Origin: Gammaproteobacteria bacterium
Lineage (GTDB): Bacteria; Pseudomonadota; Gammaproteobacteria; Pseudomonadales; Azotimanducaceae
Length of the DNA stretch: 64,000 nucleotides
Direction: 5' to 3'
Assembly: GCA_009840305.1 (NCBI GenBank)
Contig: VXNY01000029.1
Location: 186,001-250,000 of the forward strand
Shown: positions 63,829-64,000 of the stretch, in pieces
Numbering within the stretch: position 1 is the stretch's first letter
How the letters are laid out: every line of letters starts with the position of its first letter
Program-made: the position numbers and the translations under genes
Notes under the pieces: generated by a model
Databases searched by the model: none
Told to the model about the DNA's origin: nothing
The model's input: only the letters and a program-made list of their open reading frames with translations

Positions 63829-63999
63829 TTAGAGCCGATTAACTAGATTCGCAAGAAAACCAGCACCAAACCCATTGTCAATATTGACCACAGAAACACC
63901 TGACGCGCACGAAGTCAACATGCCTAGTAAGGCAGCGATCCCTTGAAAGGATGCACCATATCCGACGCTGGTAGGAACTGCAATCACCGGTTTGTCTAC
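63829..63999 (-). CDS. larB: LarB C-terminus (pyridinium-3,5-biscarboxylate mononucleotide synthase), truncated
   Basis: The last 56 codons, entering from the right edge. [20 protein letters not shown] and [18 protein letters not shown] are the LarB C-terminal signature. LarB carboxylates and hydrolyses nicotinic acid adenine dinucleotide, the first step to the nickel-pincer cofactor. The start is outside the window. Same strand as larE, about 920 bases apart, with a divergent gene in between. Confidence 0.92.
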   Translation of the reverse strand, partial: VDKPVIAVPTSVGYGASFQGIAALLGMLTSCASGVSVVNIDNGFGAGFLANLVNRL

Positions 64000-64000
64000 T

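Noticed and set aside
1-64000. CRISPR array, insertion sequence or prophage
   Set aside because: No regularly spaced repeats, transposase, integrase catalytic domain or phage structural gene was found. Gene content is chromosomal housekeeping and metabolism.

Overview
This 64 kb window looks like a chromosomal segment of a Gram-negative, aerobic heterotroph, most likely a marine gammaproteobacterium. The reasons are a large TonB-dependent receptor with an EEVVVTGTQI-type TonB box, lipoprotein signal peptides, a YfcG-type glutathione transferase, glyoxalase II, SelO, rubredoxin and RhlG-like and class I aldolase genes, together with moderately low G+C. No rRNA, phage, insertion sequence or CRISPR array is visible. 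One tRNA (Asn, GTT) is present. Both window edges cut genes. An unusual number of genes start at TTG.

Region by region: 1-8.5 kb holds a cut-off sugar-phosphate isomerase (SIS) gene divergent from a VOC protein, a tandem pair of YIP1-like membrane proteins, a lipoprotein, an MTA/SAH deaminase and a class C beta-lactamase-like serine hydrolase. 7.6-10.7 kb has two glutathione transferases and a membrane-anchored TolB-like/TPR protein. 10.7-15.5 kb (minus strand) is a complete polyamine-type ABC importer (ATPase, binding protein, two permeases) behind a rhodanese. 15.6-19.3 kb is a SelO, aminotransferase and luciferase-like oxidoreductase string. 19.4-23 kb is one 1,176-residue ABC-2-type membrane protein with a huge extracytoplasmic part. 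23-26 kb has small redox and metabolic genes (ArsC-like protein, class I FBP aldolase, SDR).

The most unusual part is 26.1-33.4 kb. It holds a secreted protein of unknown family, then a secreted 895-residue fusion of an M14 zinc carboxypeptidase to an argininosuccinate-lyase/fumarase-superfamily domain, then a TonB-dependent receptor. A terminator or attenuator-like structure lies between the last two. I read this as a candidate extracytoplasmic processing-and-uptake system for an unknown amino-acid conjugate. An orphan beta-class DNA methyltransferase follows.

34.7-40 kb (minus strand) carries acyl-CoA catabolism genes (HMG-CoA-lyase family, biotin-dependent carboxylase alpha subunit, enoyl-CoA hydratase, nitronate monooxygenase family). 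40.5-42.1 kb pairs glyoxalase II with an apparently exported protein-isoaspartate methyltransferase by a GTGA overlap. 43-49 kb has an NYN-domain protein, an aldo/keto reductase, two bacterial PH-domain membrane proteins and a Deg/HtrA protease. 49-54.6 kb has an FAD monooxygenase, a 1-Cys peroxiredoxin and an SDR-modABC molybdate operon. 54.7-60.7 kb has rubredoxin, an ankyrin protein, an M48/PDZ lipoprotein, tRNA-Asn, a TerB-like protein, an alpha/beta hydrolase and a Tat-exported aldo/keto reductase. 60.8-64 kb has a small gene under a good Fur box, exonuclease III, larE, a third YIP1-like gene and the end of larB. The larE/larB pair implies that the organism makes the nickel-pincer nucleotide cofactor.
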